DNA from: Halorubrum halophilum
Lineage (GTDB): Archaea > Halobacteriota > Halobacteria > Halobacteriales > Haloferacaceae
Direction of reading: 5' to 3'
Assembly (NCBI RefSeq): GCF_000739595.1
Contig: NZ_BBJP01000004.1
Span: forward strand, 1 to 64,000
DNA: 64,000 bases
Position 1 is the first letter of the stretch; the number at the start of each line of letters is the position of its first letter. Below, one piece after another: positions 10,055 to 18,039 of this stretch. Below the pieces are notes generated by a model that saw nothing but the letters and a program-made list of their open reading frames with translations, was not told the DNA's origin and searched no databases. The translations under genes and the position numbers were made by a program.

Positions 10055-10129
10055 AAGCTAGCCGGCGCCGGAAGCCACCGCGCCATTCTCTCGACTACGG
10101 TTGCCGCTGTTGAGCCACTGGGATGGATT

Positions 10130-10178
10130 ATCCCGTTCTACAAAGATTTATTCCGTATAAAGTCGATATATTCCGTAT
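10130..10178 (+). promoter_or_regulatory. Three repeats spaced 20 bases apart over a promoter
   Basis: ATTCCGTAT occurs exactly at 10150-10158 and 10170-10178, and a weaker copy ATCCCGTTC at 10130-10138. The third copy runs into the ATG at 10177. Twenty-base spacing places all copies on the same helical face. The AT-rich block between them includes the likely TATA region. This fits an operator for self-control by the downstream HTH protein. Confidence 0.5.
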
Positions 10179-10752
10179 GGACGATCTGCGCCCCGAACTG
10201 ACGGCCTCTCGCGACGAGCGGAGAGAGGCGCCGGACTTCGACGCACTCACTCCACCATCCGAGCTCGTGAGTGGTGATCGTACGCGAGACGATTTCCTCG
10301 ATGCGGTTCTCGGGCTCGACGCCCCCGCGACGGCGGGCGACGTGGCGGAACTCGCTGGACACGGCGTGGACGCCGCGCGCGAGTACTTGGACTGGTTTGA
10401 ACGGATGGGCGTCGTGACCCAAGTCACCGAGTCCCCGGCGACCTACGAGCGCAATCAGGAGTACTTGAACTGGCGACGCGTCCAAACGCTTCGCACCGAG
10501 TACGCCACCGACGAACTACTCGATCTCCTGCAGACGGAGGCAGAACGCGTTGAGGAATTTACGGCCGAGTTCGACGCCGCGTCCCCCGACGATGTTTCGA
10601 TCACGGGTTATGCCGCGGAGACCGACCGGCCTATCGAAGAGGTCTGGGGACGCCTCTCCGCGTGGCGCACGGCTCGCCGTCGGGTGTCGCTTCTCGAGCG
10701 AGCGTTGACGACGGCATCCGACGACGCCGCTGATTCACGATCGGTCGTATGA
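10177..10752 (+). CDS. Winged-helix protein of DUF7342 type, probable antitoxin or regulator
   Basis: A 191-residue acidic protein. Residues about 40-95 form a winged-helix pattern (TAGDVAELAGHGVDAAREYL then a wing with MGVVTQV). A helical C-terminal half (LLDLLQTEAERVEEF to the end) is typical of haloarchaeal DUF7342 proteins. I chose ATG 10177 because a repeat/TATA block lies just before it; an ATG at 10123 would place the promoter inside the gene. The stop overlaps the next start by four bases (ATGA), so the two are translated together. Function as antitoxin is inferred from this arrangement. Confidence 0.7.
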   Translation: MDDLRPELTASRDERREAPDFDALTPPSELVSGDRTRDDFLDAVLGLDAPATAGDVAELAGHGVDAAREYLDWFERMGVVTQVTESPATYERNQEYLNWRRVQTLRTEYATDELLDLLQTEAERVEEFTAEFDAASPDDVSITGYAAETDRPIEEVWGRLSAWRTARRRVSLLERALTTASDDAADSRSVV

Positions 10753-11195
10753 CACACGGACGTGACGAGAATGCGTCCACTCCCGATCGCGGCGCGCCGA
10801 TCGACTTCGACCGACTGGAGATCGTCCGCGAGCGGTTCACCACTGACGACCGATTCGCTCGCATTGAGGCGCACCCGACGTTCGCTCCCGAACGGTTGCA
10901 GTGCGTGTACAATCGGCAGCTCTATCCGGGAAGTGTCCAGGCCGCCCGTCTGGAGGTCGTCTGGTACCAGAACGGCGACTTCTCGATCCACTACCACGAG
11001 GACCACGGGACTAGCGAATACGATCACCGATGGGACAGACACCCCTCTGACCACAACACACGGGATCACGTCCACCCGGGGCCGGACGCACCGACCCCAG
11101 GCGAGAACGCGTCGCACCCGACGGACTGGCGAGATGTCCTTTCGATGGCGCTTTCGGAAGTCGACGACCGACAGCGCGCGTTCTGGGAGCCCTAA
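10749..11195 (+). CDS. TumE-like small protein, probable toxin partner
   Basis: A 148-residue protein with a His-rich centre: VVWYQNGDFSIHYHEDH, then RWDRHPSDHNTRDHVHPGPD, and a C-terminal helix DWRDVLSMALSEVDDRQ. This pattern resembles the TumE (DUF6516) toxin-like family found beside HTH antitoxins. The start overlaps the stop of the upstream HTH gene, which supports a two-gene module. I cannot verify the family match or toxicity from sequence. An alternative is a small regulatory partner without toxicity. Confidence 0.6.
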   Translation: MTHGRDENASTPDRGAPIDFDRLEIVRERFTTDDRFARIEAHPTFAPERLQCVYNRQLYPGSVQAARLEVVWYQNGDFSIHYHEDHGTSEYDHRWDRHPSDHNTRDHVHPGPDAPTPGENASHPTDWRDVLSMALSEVDDRQRAFWEP

Positions 11196-11272
11196 TCCCG
11201 TAACCAGCAGATTTCGACCCCGCTCCCTGCTGGCGTCCAAACCCTATTGGGTCCGATGCCCCAACGACGACC

Positions 11273-12295
11273 GTGACGAACACCAACCGCGAGTGGCTTC
11301 TCGCCGAGCGACCCGACGGCGAACCCGACATGGACAGCTTCGAACTGCGCGAAACGGACGTCCCCTCCCCCGCCCCCGGCGAACTCCTCGTCCGGACGCG
11401 ATACCTCTCGGTCGATCCCTACATGCGCGGCCGAATGCGCGACGCCGAGTCGTACGCCGAGCCGTGGGACGTGGGCGACGCGCTGAAGGGCGGCGTCGTC
11501 GGCGAGGTGGTCGAGAGCGAGAGCGACGCGTACGACGCGGGCGACCTCGTGACGGGCGAGGGCCGGTGGGCCGACTACGCGACCCTCGACGCCGACGAGG
11601 TCGCGCCGGTCGACCCGACGGTCGCCGATCCGGAAGCGTATCTCGGCGTGCTCGGGATGCCCGGTCGAACCGCCTACTTCGGCCTGCTGGAGGTCGGCGA
11701 GCCCAAGCCCGGCGACACCGTCGTCGTCTCCGGTGCCGCGGGCGCGGTCGGCTCGGTCGTCGGCCAGATCGCCAAGCGCAACGGCTGTCGCGTGGTCGGC
11801 TTCGCCGGTAGCGACGAGAAGACAGCGTGGCTCACCGACGACCTCGGCTTCGACGCCGCGATCAACTACAAGACGGCCGACGACTACCGCGCCGCGCTCG
11901 ACGAGGCCGCGCCCGACGGCGTCGACGTGTACTACGACAACGTCGGCGGCCCCATTACGGACGCCGTGTTCACGAAACTGAACCTCGACGCTCGCGTCGC
12001 GGTCTGCGGCCAGATCGCCCACTACAACGACGAGGAGGCCCCGACGGGGCCGCGGAAGCTCCCGCAGCTGATCGCGGTGCGAGCCAAAGTCGAGGGGCTT
12101 CTCGTCGGCGACTTCGCGACCCGGTTCGGCGAGGCAAGCGAGCGGCTCGGCCAGTGGGTCGCCAGCGGCGAACTCGAACACCGCGAGACGGTCGTCGACG
12201 GGCTGGAGAACGCCCCCGACGCCTTCCTCGGGCTCTTCGCGGGCGACAACATCGGCAAGCAGGTGGTGCGAGTGTCGGCCGCGGGCGAAGAGTAG
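11273..12295 (+). CDS. Zinc-independent MDR oxidoreductase (CurA/LTB4 dehydrogenase-like)
   Basis: A 340-residue NADP-dependent double-bond reductase of the medium-chain family. The N-terminal half has LSVDPYMRGRM (about 44-54), a signature of the CurA/leukotriene B4 dehydrogenase group, and lacks the catalytic zinc Cys/His set. The Rossmann half has VVVSGAAGAVGSVVGQIAK (about 147-165) and VDVYYDNVGG (about 218-227). It should reduce alpha,beta-unsaturated carbonyls. GTG at 11273 is used as the start because homologous sequence begins there (NREWLLAERP). The gene stands alone between the toxin-like module and the amidohydrolase. Confidence 0.88.
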   Translation: MTNTNREWLLAERPDGEPDMDSFELRETDVPSPAPGELLVRTRYLSVDPYMRGRMRDAESYAEPWDVGDALKGGVVGEVVESESDAYDAGDLVTGEGRWADYATLDADEVAPVDPTVADPEAYLGVLGMPGRTAYFGLLEVGEPKPGDTVVVSGAAGAVGSVVGQIAKRNGCRVVGFAGSDEKTAWLTDDLGFDAAINYKTADDYRAALDEAAPDGVDVYYDNVGGPITDAVFTKLNLDARVAVCGQIAHYNDEEAPTGPRKLPQLIAVRAKVEGLLVGDFATRFGEASERLGQWVASGELEHRETVVDGLENAPDAFLGLFAGDNIGKQVVRVSAAGEE

Positions 12296-12403
12296 CGAGG
12301 CGGCGATCGGGGTCGTGGTCCCGACCTCGGCATCCCTTCCCTCGGTGTGCGGGAGTAAGCCACGACCATGATTAAGTAGCCTGACCGCCTCCCCTTCGGA
12401 CAG

Positions 12404-13684
12404 ATGTCCCACGACGCGCGAGCCAGACTGAGCGACCTCCGGCGGGCGTTCCACCGTCATCCGGAGCCCGGATGGCGCGAGTTCCGAACGACCGCCCGCG
12501 TCGTCGAGGAGCTCGAGCGAATCGGCGTCGACGAGATCGCGGTCGGCCGCGACGCGCTCGCGACTGACGCGCGGATGGCCGTGCCCGACGACGACGAGAT
12601 CCAGCCGTGGCTCGACCGCGCTCGGCGCGCCGGCGTCAGCGACGACCTCCTCGAACGCACCGCGGGCGGTCACACCGGCGTCGTCGCGACGCTCTCGCAG
12701 GGCGAGGGGCCGTGCATCGGCCTGCGCGTCGATCTCGACGCGATCTCGATTCGGGAGTCGGACGAGCCCGATCACCGGCCGGCGGCGGAGGGGTTCCGGT
12801 CCGAACACGACGGGTACATGCACGCGTGCGGGCACGACGCGCACCTCGCGATCGCGCTCGGCACGCTGGAAGCGGTCAAAGAGAGCGCCTTCGAGGGGAC
12901 GGTCAAGGTGTTCTTTCAGCCGGCCGAGGAGATCTCCGGGGGCGGCAAGGCGATGGCCGAGAGCGGCCACCTCGACGGCGTCGACTACCTGTTCGCGCTC
13001 CACATCGGACTCGGACACCCGACGGGCGAGATCGTCGCCGGCGTCGAGAGCCCGCTGGCGATGGCGCACCTGACGGCCACCTTCGAGGGCGCGAGCGCGC
13101 ACGCCGGGAAGGCGCCCAACGAGGGCGCCAACGCCATGCAGGCCGCCGCAGCTGCGATCCGGAACGCCTACGGCATCGCTCGCCACCGCGACGGGGCGAC
13201 GCGGGTGAACGTTGGCCGGATCGAGGGGGGCTCCGCGAGCAACGTCATCGCGGAGGAGGTGACGATCGACGCCGAGGTGCGCGGCGAGACGACCAAGCTG
13301 ATGACGTACGCGCGCACCGAGCTCGAGCGAATCCTGTACGCCGCCGCCGAGCTCCACGACTGCGATGTGACGCCCCGCGTGATCAGCGAGTCGCCGTGCG
13401 TCGACAGCCACCCGGCGCTCCGGGAGCTCGTCGGGAACGTGGCGTGGGACGTCGACGGCGTCGAGCGCGTGATCCCGTCCGAGGAGTTCGGCGTGAGCGA
13501 GGACGGCACGTATCTGATGCGGCAGGTGCAAGACGCCGGCGGGCTGGCTTCGTACGTGCTCGTCGGCACGGATCACCCGACGAGCCACCACACCCCCACC
13601 TTCGACGTCGACGAGGAGAGCCTCGCGATCGGCGTCGCGCTGCTGTCGGACGCCTTTGTCGAACTGTCGCGGCGGCGACCGTGA
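12404..13684 (+). CDS. M20 family amidohydrolase, AbgA-like
   Basis: A 426-residue zinc hydrolase of the M20D group. Metal-site residues are visible in HACGHDAH (His140, Cys142, His144, Asp145), in QPAEEISGG, and in TDHPTSHHT near the C-terminus. Between the first helix and the DLD motif there is an insertion (VGRDALATDARMAVPDDDE) like that of AbgA, the p-aminobenzoyl-glutamate hydrolase subunit. The dimerisation domain is inserted at about 210-330. It likely cleaves an N-acyl amino acid. A TATA-like ATTAAGTAG lies about 24-32 bases upstream, suggesting a leaderless ATG. No AbgB partner is present. Confidence 0.85.
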   Translation: MSHDARARLSDLRRAFHRHPEPGWREFRTTARVVEELERIGVDEIAVGRDALATDARMAVPDDDEIQPWLDRARRAGVSDDLLERTAGGHTGVVATLSQGEGPCIGLRVDLDAISIRESDEPDHRPAAEGFRSEHDGYMHACGHDAHLAIALGTLEAVKESAFEGTVKVFFQPAEEISGGGKAMAESGHLDGVDYLFALHIGLGHPTGEIVAGVESPLAMAHLTATFEGASAHAGKAPNEGANAMQAAAAAIRNAYGIARHRDGATRVNVGRIEGGSASNVIAEEVTIDAEVRGETTKLMTYARTELERILYAAAELHDCDVTPRVISESPCVDSHPALRELVGNVAWDVDGVERVIPSEEFGVSEDGTYLMRQVQDAGGLASYVLVGTDHPTSHHTPTFDVDEESLAIGVALLSDAFVELSRRRP

Positions 13685-13760
13685 ACTCCGGCTCGGCCGT
13701 CAGCTCTGGTTGGAGCCGGCTCCAAGCTTTTTGCGACCGCCCGTCGTACGCGCGACCACC

Positions 13761-14165
13761 GTGGCCGACACGATCCAGGTCCGACTGGCGGCCGCCGCCT
13801 GCGATCGCTGTCCCGTAGCCGTGCTCTCGGAACGGACGGCCCTACGAGAGGTCCGGGTCGACCCAGTCGACGAGCGCGCCGACTTCGTCGCCGACGAGCG
13901 TCCGCCCGACCCGCCGGGCGAACTGGTCGCCACCTTCGTGTTGACCGGGGATGGCGAGCTACAGGCGATCGTCAACGTGTTCGGCGCGGCGGAGGTGCGC
14001 CGGATCCTCGTCGACCGAGACGAGGGGGACGGCGGCGACGGAGACTGGCGACGGGACGTGGTCCCGATCGATCTCTCCGGCGTGACGGAGCGGCAAGCGG
14101 CGGAACCCGGAGACGTGGGTCGCGCGAGCGACGCGGCCGTAATCCCGTCTTCGCGGGGCTGTTGA
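13761..14165 (+). CDS. Short protein with CxxC motif, possibly a truncated regulator
   Basis: A 134-residue frame beginning at GTG 13761 (VADTIQVRL). It has CDRCPV near residues 14-19, an acidic middle and a beta-like pattern. It looks like the front half of a haloarchaeal bacterio-opsin-activator-type regulator, but there is no helix-turn-helix. The C-terminus (AVIPSSRGC) is low in conserved features. The stop lies ~45 bases before the left end of repeat element A, so the rest may have been lost with that insertion. An earlier ATG at 13656 would overlap the amidohydrolase by 29 bases and is less likely. Confidence 0.4.
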   Translation: MADTIQVRLAAAACDRCPVAVLSERTALREVRVDPVDERADFVADERPPDPPGELVATFVLTGDGELQAIVNVFGAAEVRRILVDRDEGDGGDGDWRRDVVPIDLSGVTERQAAEPGDVGRASDAAVIPSSRGC

Positions 14166-14210
14166 AACCCGTTGTTGACCCAGTTCTCTCGGTCTCGATC
14201 GGTACAGGTA

Positions 14211-14789
14211 CGGGGGCGGTCGAGAGCGGGAGTGAGCGTTGGAGATCGGCGATGAGATTCGGTATTTAAACGGCACTGAGCAGCGGCGACAATCCGTTAT
14301 AAATGAACGAGGCGGTGGCGCGCGCCTCCGAGCGGGCCGTAGACCCGCGAGGAGCGTCGCGCGAGGGAGTCGCTGGCGCCTTATAAGGCGCCAGCGACAG
14401 GGCGAGAGCGAAGCTCTCGCTTGCAGCCGGACGTAGTCCGGCGACGAGGCTGGGGAGGCGTGAGGTGCGGGGCGGTTGCGGGCGGGTGGGGCTCAAAGGG
14501 GCAGGCGGCGAGGCGGGCGCAGGCGTTCACGAGAGCGAAGCTCTCGTGAGCCAATCAGAACGCGAAGCGTTCTGATGACGACACAAGCACCGCAACGAGG
14601 GAGCGAACGACGTGAGCGACTGAGTGAGGAGCGCAGCGAGCGTGCGCCCGCCTCGCCGACTGGGGCTTTGGAGGTGTTCGCCGCAAAGTCGCTAATCACT
14701 CATAAACAGTCGACAGTAACACCACTCGATCATGTATACACAACCACTCACCCAACCCGATATACCTACACCCGCTATCGATCAAGAGG
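14211..14789 (-). mobile_element. Dispersed hairpin-rich element, copy A
   Basis: The longest of three related copies, lying in the opposite orientation to the other two. Its right end (14771-14788) reads CTCTTGATCGATAGCGGG on the minus strand and its left end (14218-14233) reads GGTCGAGAGCGGGAGTG on the plus strand, so the ends form a terminal inverted repeat. Perfect hairpins inside are 14507-14520 with 14644-14657 (14 pairs), 14369-14380 with 14387-14398 (12 pairs), 14402-14409 with 14413-14420, 14426-14432 with 14436-14442, 14527-14536 with 14540-14549 and 14554-14563 with 14567-14576. No protein is encoded. I see no clear target duplication, and boundaries are good to about ten bases. 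Confidence 0.72.
14312..14690 (-). ncRNA. Candidate structured RNA core of element A
   Basis: Read on the minus strand, the core starts after a TTTATGAG box with GAACACCTCCAAAGCCCC, enters the long outer stem, and ends near GGAGGCGCGCGCCACCG, as in copies B and C. The pairing of arms is kept although arm sequences differ from the other copies. Expression is not shown; the fold could instead act at DNA level. Confidence 0.4.
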
Positions 14790-14858
14790 TAGTCCTAATC
14801 GACGGGCTGTTTCGCAGGAATGAATGTCAAGATCTGAGTGTTCAACAGAGTCGTTCCC

Positions 14859-15461
14859 TTATAAATCGCGCCACGCACCGAGGAACCGCTGGACCGCAGT
14901 CAGGTGGCCGACGGCCGCGAACAGCGCGAGCAGGAGGCCGACGACGTTCAGGCCGACGACGATCGGCGCCGAGTAGACGGCGGCGACGACGCCGACGATC
15001 CCCATCAGCGCGAGCCGATCCGCCCGGCCGAGCAGGCCGCCGTACTCGCGGCCGATGCCGACCGCCTGGATCTGGGTGCCCATGTACGAGGTCATCAGCA
15101 CGCCGGTCACCGCGGCGAAGCCGAGCGCGTACGCTTCGATCCCGACCGTGAACCCGGCGATCACCGCGATGTCGGCGTAGCGGTCGAGGACGTGGTCGAG
15201 GAGGTCGCCGCCGTCGGAGGAGACCTCGAGGTGGCGCGCGAGCGCGCCGTCGACGATGTCGAGCCAGCCGTTGAGCAGGACCAAGACCGCCCCGGCAATA
15301 TAAAAGACGGGCTCGCCGACGGCGAACGCGCCGGCGGCGGCGACGGCGGCGCCGAACGCGAGGACGCTCACTTGGTCCGGCGAGAGCCCGATCTTGGCCG
15401 CGGCGCGCACCCACGGCCCGAGCAGGCGGTCCGCGACCGAGCGGTACTGGTCGAGGGTCAT
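14859..15461 (-). CDS. CDP-alcohol phosphatidyltransferase family enzyme
   Basis: A 200-residue membrane enzyme with the complete family motif in DIVDGALAR (about 68-76) followed by GGDLLDHVLDRYAD (about 84-97), giving the D-G-x2-A-R-x8-G-x3-D-x3-D pattern. Five or six hydrophobic helices follow. In haloarchaea such enzymes attach a polar head group to CDP-archaeol; archaetidylinositol-phosphate synthase is a likely role. It is the last gene of a minus-strand run hisC, adenylate kinase, this gene, with a 26-base gap. The head group cannot be told from sequence. Confidence 0.88.
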   Translation of the reverse strand: MTLDQYRSVADRLLGPWVRAAAKIGLSPDQVSVLAFGAAVAAAGAFAVGEPVFYIAGAVLVLLNGWLDIVDGALARHLEVSSDGGDLLDHVLDRYADIAVIAGFTVGIEAYALGFAAVTGVLMTSYMGTQIQAVGIGREYGGLLGRADRLALMGIVGVVAAVYSAPIVVGLNVVGLLLALFAAVGHLTAVQRFLGAWRDL

Positions 15462-15487
15462 CTATCGATCCGACCGTCGCGGCGGGC

Positions 15488-16033
15488 TCATATATATTCC
15501 ATGAAGTCGACGGTGCCCGCGCTCGGCTCGCGGTCACCCTCGATCGCGGCGCGGATCGCGTCCGCGACCGCCTCCGGATCGCGGTCGGTGGTGTCGATCT
15601 CGTAGACGTTCTCCGTCCCGTGTTCGGCGACCGCTTCCGAGAGGATCACGTCGAGCGCCTCGCTCTCCGCGTTTTCGGCGGCGGTCGCGTCCGATTCGCC
15701 CCGCTCGCGGAGCCGCGCTTCGATCGTCTCCGGGTGACACCGGAGGACGATCACGCGGTCGACGTCGAACCGGTGCGCCAAGTGGGAGTCGAGCACGCCG
15801 GCCCAGTCGCCGAGGCGCTCGCGGACCGCGTCGAGGTCGGCGACGAGCGTGTCGCGGTCGGCGTCGCGCTCGGTCCAGAGGTCGTCGTCCCCCTTGATGC
15901 GGTCGTTGAGGTGGATCACGTCGTACTCGTCCGCGAGCAGTTCCGTCGCCGTCGACTTCCCGGTTCCGGGGGTGCCGGTGACGGCGACGCGGGTCGGCGG
16001 GGAGCCCGAGCCGGATGGATCTGCGCCGCTCAC
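15488..16033 (-). CDS. AK6/Fap7-type adenylate kinase
   Basis: A 181-residue P-loop kinase. The Walker A is VTGTPGTGKST (about 18-28), followed by DEYDVIHLNDRI, which in Fap7-type enzymes is the nucleotide-binding region, and DSHLAHRF near 82-89. The length and lack of a long LID fit the archaeal AK6/Fap7 group, which has adenylate kinase activity and helps the final 18S/16S rRNA maturation. Its start overlaps the end of hisC by four bases, so they are likely co-transcribed. Confidence 0.88.
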   Translation of the reverse strand: MSGADPSGSGSPPTRVAVTGTPGTGKSTATELLADEYDVIHLNDRIKGDDDLWTERDADRDTLVADLDAVRERLGDWAGVLDSHLAHRFDVDRVIVLRCHPETIEARLRERGESDATAAENAESEALDVILSEAVAEHGTENVYEIDTTDRDPEAVADAIRAAIEGDREPSAGTVDFMEYI

Positions 16034-17124
16034 GCCCGAACACCCAACCCGAGGTCGGCGAGCGTCTCGTTGAGCCGGTCGACGGCCTCGCGGGTGCCCT
16101 CGCGCGTGCCGGTCGAGATCCGGACGTGGTTCGGGAGCCCGAACGAGGTGCAGTCGCGGATGATCACGCCGCGCTCCTGCGCCGCCTCGGCGACCTGCTC
16201 CGCGTCGCCGACCTCGGCGAGCACGAAGTTTCCGGCCGACTCGACGGTCGGGGCGTCGAGCTCGTCAGCGATGTACTCGCGGGCCCAGCGCGCCGTCTCG
16301 ACCGACTCCGCGACGTGCTCCTCGTCGTCGAGGGCCGCGAGCGCGGCCCGGCACGCGAGCTCGTTCGCCGCGAAGGGGGTGTTGACCCGGGCGTACGCCT
16401 CGCCCCACGCCTCCGGGACGACGCTGTAGCCGATCCGGAGCCCCGCGAGCCCGTACGCCTTCGAGAAGGTGCGGAGCACCGCCACGTCGTCGCGCTCGTC
16501 GACCAGCGGGATCGCGCTGTCGACCGCGGCGAACTCGCCGTACGCCTCGTCGACGACGACGAGGGTCTCCTCCGCGGTCGCGTCCGCGATCGCGCGCACC
16601 TCGTCTAGGGGCATGACCGAGCCCGAGGGGTTGTGCGGCGACGTGAGGTAGACGATCCGCTCGCCGCCGTAGGCGGTCAACACGGTCTCAGCGTCCTGTG
16701 CGAAGCCGTCGTCGGGGGAGAGCGCGTACTCGGAGACCTCGCCGTGGTGGTACCGGGCCGACATCCCGTAGTAGGCGAAGCCGGGAGTCGGCACCAGGAC
16801 CTCGTCGCCGGGCTCCAACGCGGCCCGCGAGAGGTAGTCGATCGAGCCGTCGGCGCCGGGCGAGACCCACACCTGGTCGGTCGACACGTCCCACTTCTCG
16901 GCCAGCTTCGCGGTGAGGTCTGTGTGCGAGGACTTGGGGTACTGGTGGACGCGGTCGGCGTGCTCGCGGATCGCCTCGACGGCCGCCGGACTCGGGCCGT
17001 GCGGGTTCTCGTTCGACGAGAGCTTGATGAGGTCGTCGGGGTCGAGCCCACGGTCGCGGGCGACCTCCTCGACGCCCCGACCCGGCACGTACCGCGAGTG
17101 ATCGGAGAGATCCCGTGGTTGCAT
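16030..17124 (-). CDS. hisC: Histidinol-phosphate aminotransferase
   Basis: A 364-residue class I/II PLP aminotransferase for step seven of histidine synthesis. Visible motifs are KLSSNENPHGPSP (about 34-46), YLTSPHNPSGSV for substrate binding, VVVDEAYGEF with the cofactor Asp, and TFSKAYGLAGLRIG with the Schiff-base Lys. C-terminal Arg contacts appear in HVRISTGTREG. It heads the run with adenylate kinase and the lipid enzyme. The length is normal for the family. Confidence 0.95.
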   Translation of the reverse strand: MQPRDLSDHSRYVPGRGVEEVARDRGLDPDDLIKLSSNENPHGPSPAAVEAIREHADRVHQYPKSSHTDLTAKLAEKWDVSTDQVWVSPGADGSIDYLSRAALEPGDEVLVPTPGFAYYGMSARYHHGEVSEYALSPDDGFAQDAETVLTAYGGERIVYLTSPHNPSGSVMPLDEVRAIADATAEETLVVVDEAYGEFAAVDSAIPLVDERDDVAVLRTFSKAYGLAGLRIGYSVVPEAWGEAYARVNTPFAANELACRAALAALDDEEHVAESVETARWAREYIADELDAPTVESAGNFVLAEVGDAEQVAEAAQERGVIIRDCTSFGLPNHVRISTGTREGTREAVDRLNETLADLGLGVRA

Positions 17125-17233
17125 GCGCGTGGATCCGGGCGGGGCGCTCTTAAGGGTGGCCGAACCGGTCGTTCACCGGAAACGCGGTGTGCGACCGGAC
17201 AGCACGGACCGCAAAACGAAGGCGGAGATCGGG

Positions 17234-17977
17234 TCAGGGAACCCGCACGTCGTGTTCGAGCGTCCCGACGCCCTCGATTTCGACCTCGACGGTGTCGCCG
17301 TCGGAGAGGGCGCCGACGCCCTCGGGCGTGCCGGTCGAGATCACGTCGCCGGGCTCCAAGGTGAGGTAGGTCGTGATCTCCTCGATCAGCGTCGGCACGT
17401 CGAACATGAGGTGCGAGCGGTCGCTCGACTGCTCCGTCTCGCCGTTGACGCGGAGCTCGACGCTCGCGTCGCTCGGGACCTCGTCCGGGGTCGCGAGCAC
17501 CGGACCGAGCGGCGCCGATCCGTCGAACGCCTTGCCGCGCACCCAGTTCTGCTCGCGTTCCTGGTCGTCGCGGTTCGATACGTCGTTCATGCATGTGAAC
17601 CCGGCGACGACGTCCATCGCGTCCTCGGCGTCGACGCCCTTGCACTGCTCACCGATGACGACCGCGATCTCGGCCTCCCAGTCGATCCGGTCTTTCCCCG
17701 CGGGGACCGTGATCTCGTCGCCGTGGCTCGCCACCGCGTTCGGCGGCTTCAGGAAGAGGAGCGGTCGGTCCGGTACGTCGTTGCCGAGCTCGGCGGCGTG
17801 ATCAGCGTAGTTGCGGCCGATACAGACGATCTTCGTCGGCTCCGCGGGCGGGAGCACGTCGATCGCGGGATCGTCGAGCGCGTACTCCTCGCCGGCGAAG
17901 GCGACGGTGTCGGTCTCGGGGTCGTAGGTCCCCTCGCGGATCGAGCCGGCCGGGTCGCGGAACCGTGCGTGGTGCAT
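17234..17977 (-). CDS. Fumarylacetoacetate hydrolase family protein
   Basis: A 247-residue protein. The N-terminal segment (MHHARFRDPAGSIREG) is short, and the catalytic domain begins KIVCIGRNYADHAAELG (about 49-65). It shows FLKPPNAVASHG, the metal-binding glutamates in DWEAEIAVVIG, and GDVISTGTPEGVG near 217-229. The family splits C-C bonds of diketo acids or decarboxylates oxaloacetate. No pathway partner is nearby, so the substrate is unknown. Confidence 0.9.
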   Translation of the reverse strand: MHHARFRDPAGSIREGTYDPETDTVAFAGEEYALDDPAIDVLPPAEPTKIVCIGRNYADHAAELGNDVPDRPLLFLKPPNAVASHGDEITVPAGKDRIDWEAEIAVVIGEQCKGVDAEDAMDVVAGFTCMNDVSNRDDQEREQNWVRGKAFDGSAPLGPVLATPDEVPSDASVELRVNGETEQSSDRSHLMFDVPTLIEEITTYLTLEPGDVISTGTPEGVGALSDGDTVEVEIEGVGTLEHDVRVP

Positions 17978-18039
17978 ACCGGGCCATCAAACGGACTGGC
18001 AAAAGGATTACCGAAGGACCCTCGTCGGAACGCGGTAGC

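Noticed and set aside
11192-13591. 799-codon minus-strand frame across the oxidoreductase and amidohydrolase genes
   Set aside because: It spans two well-defined genes and has no recognisable motif.
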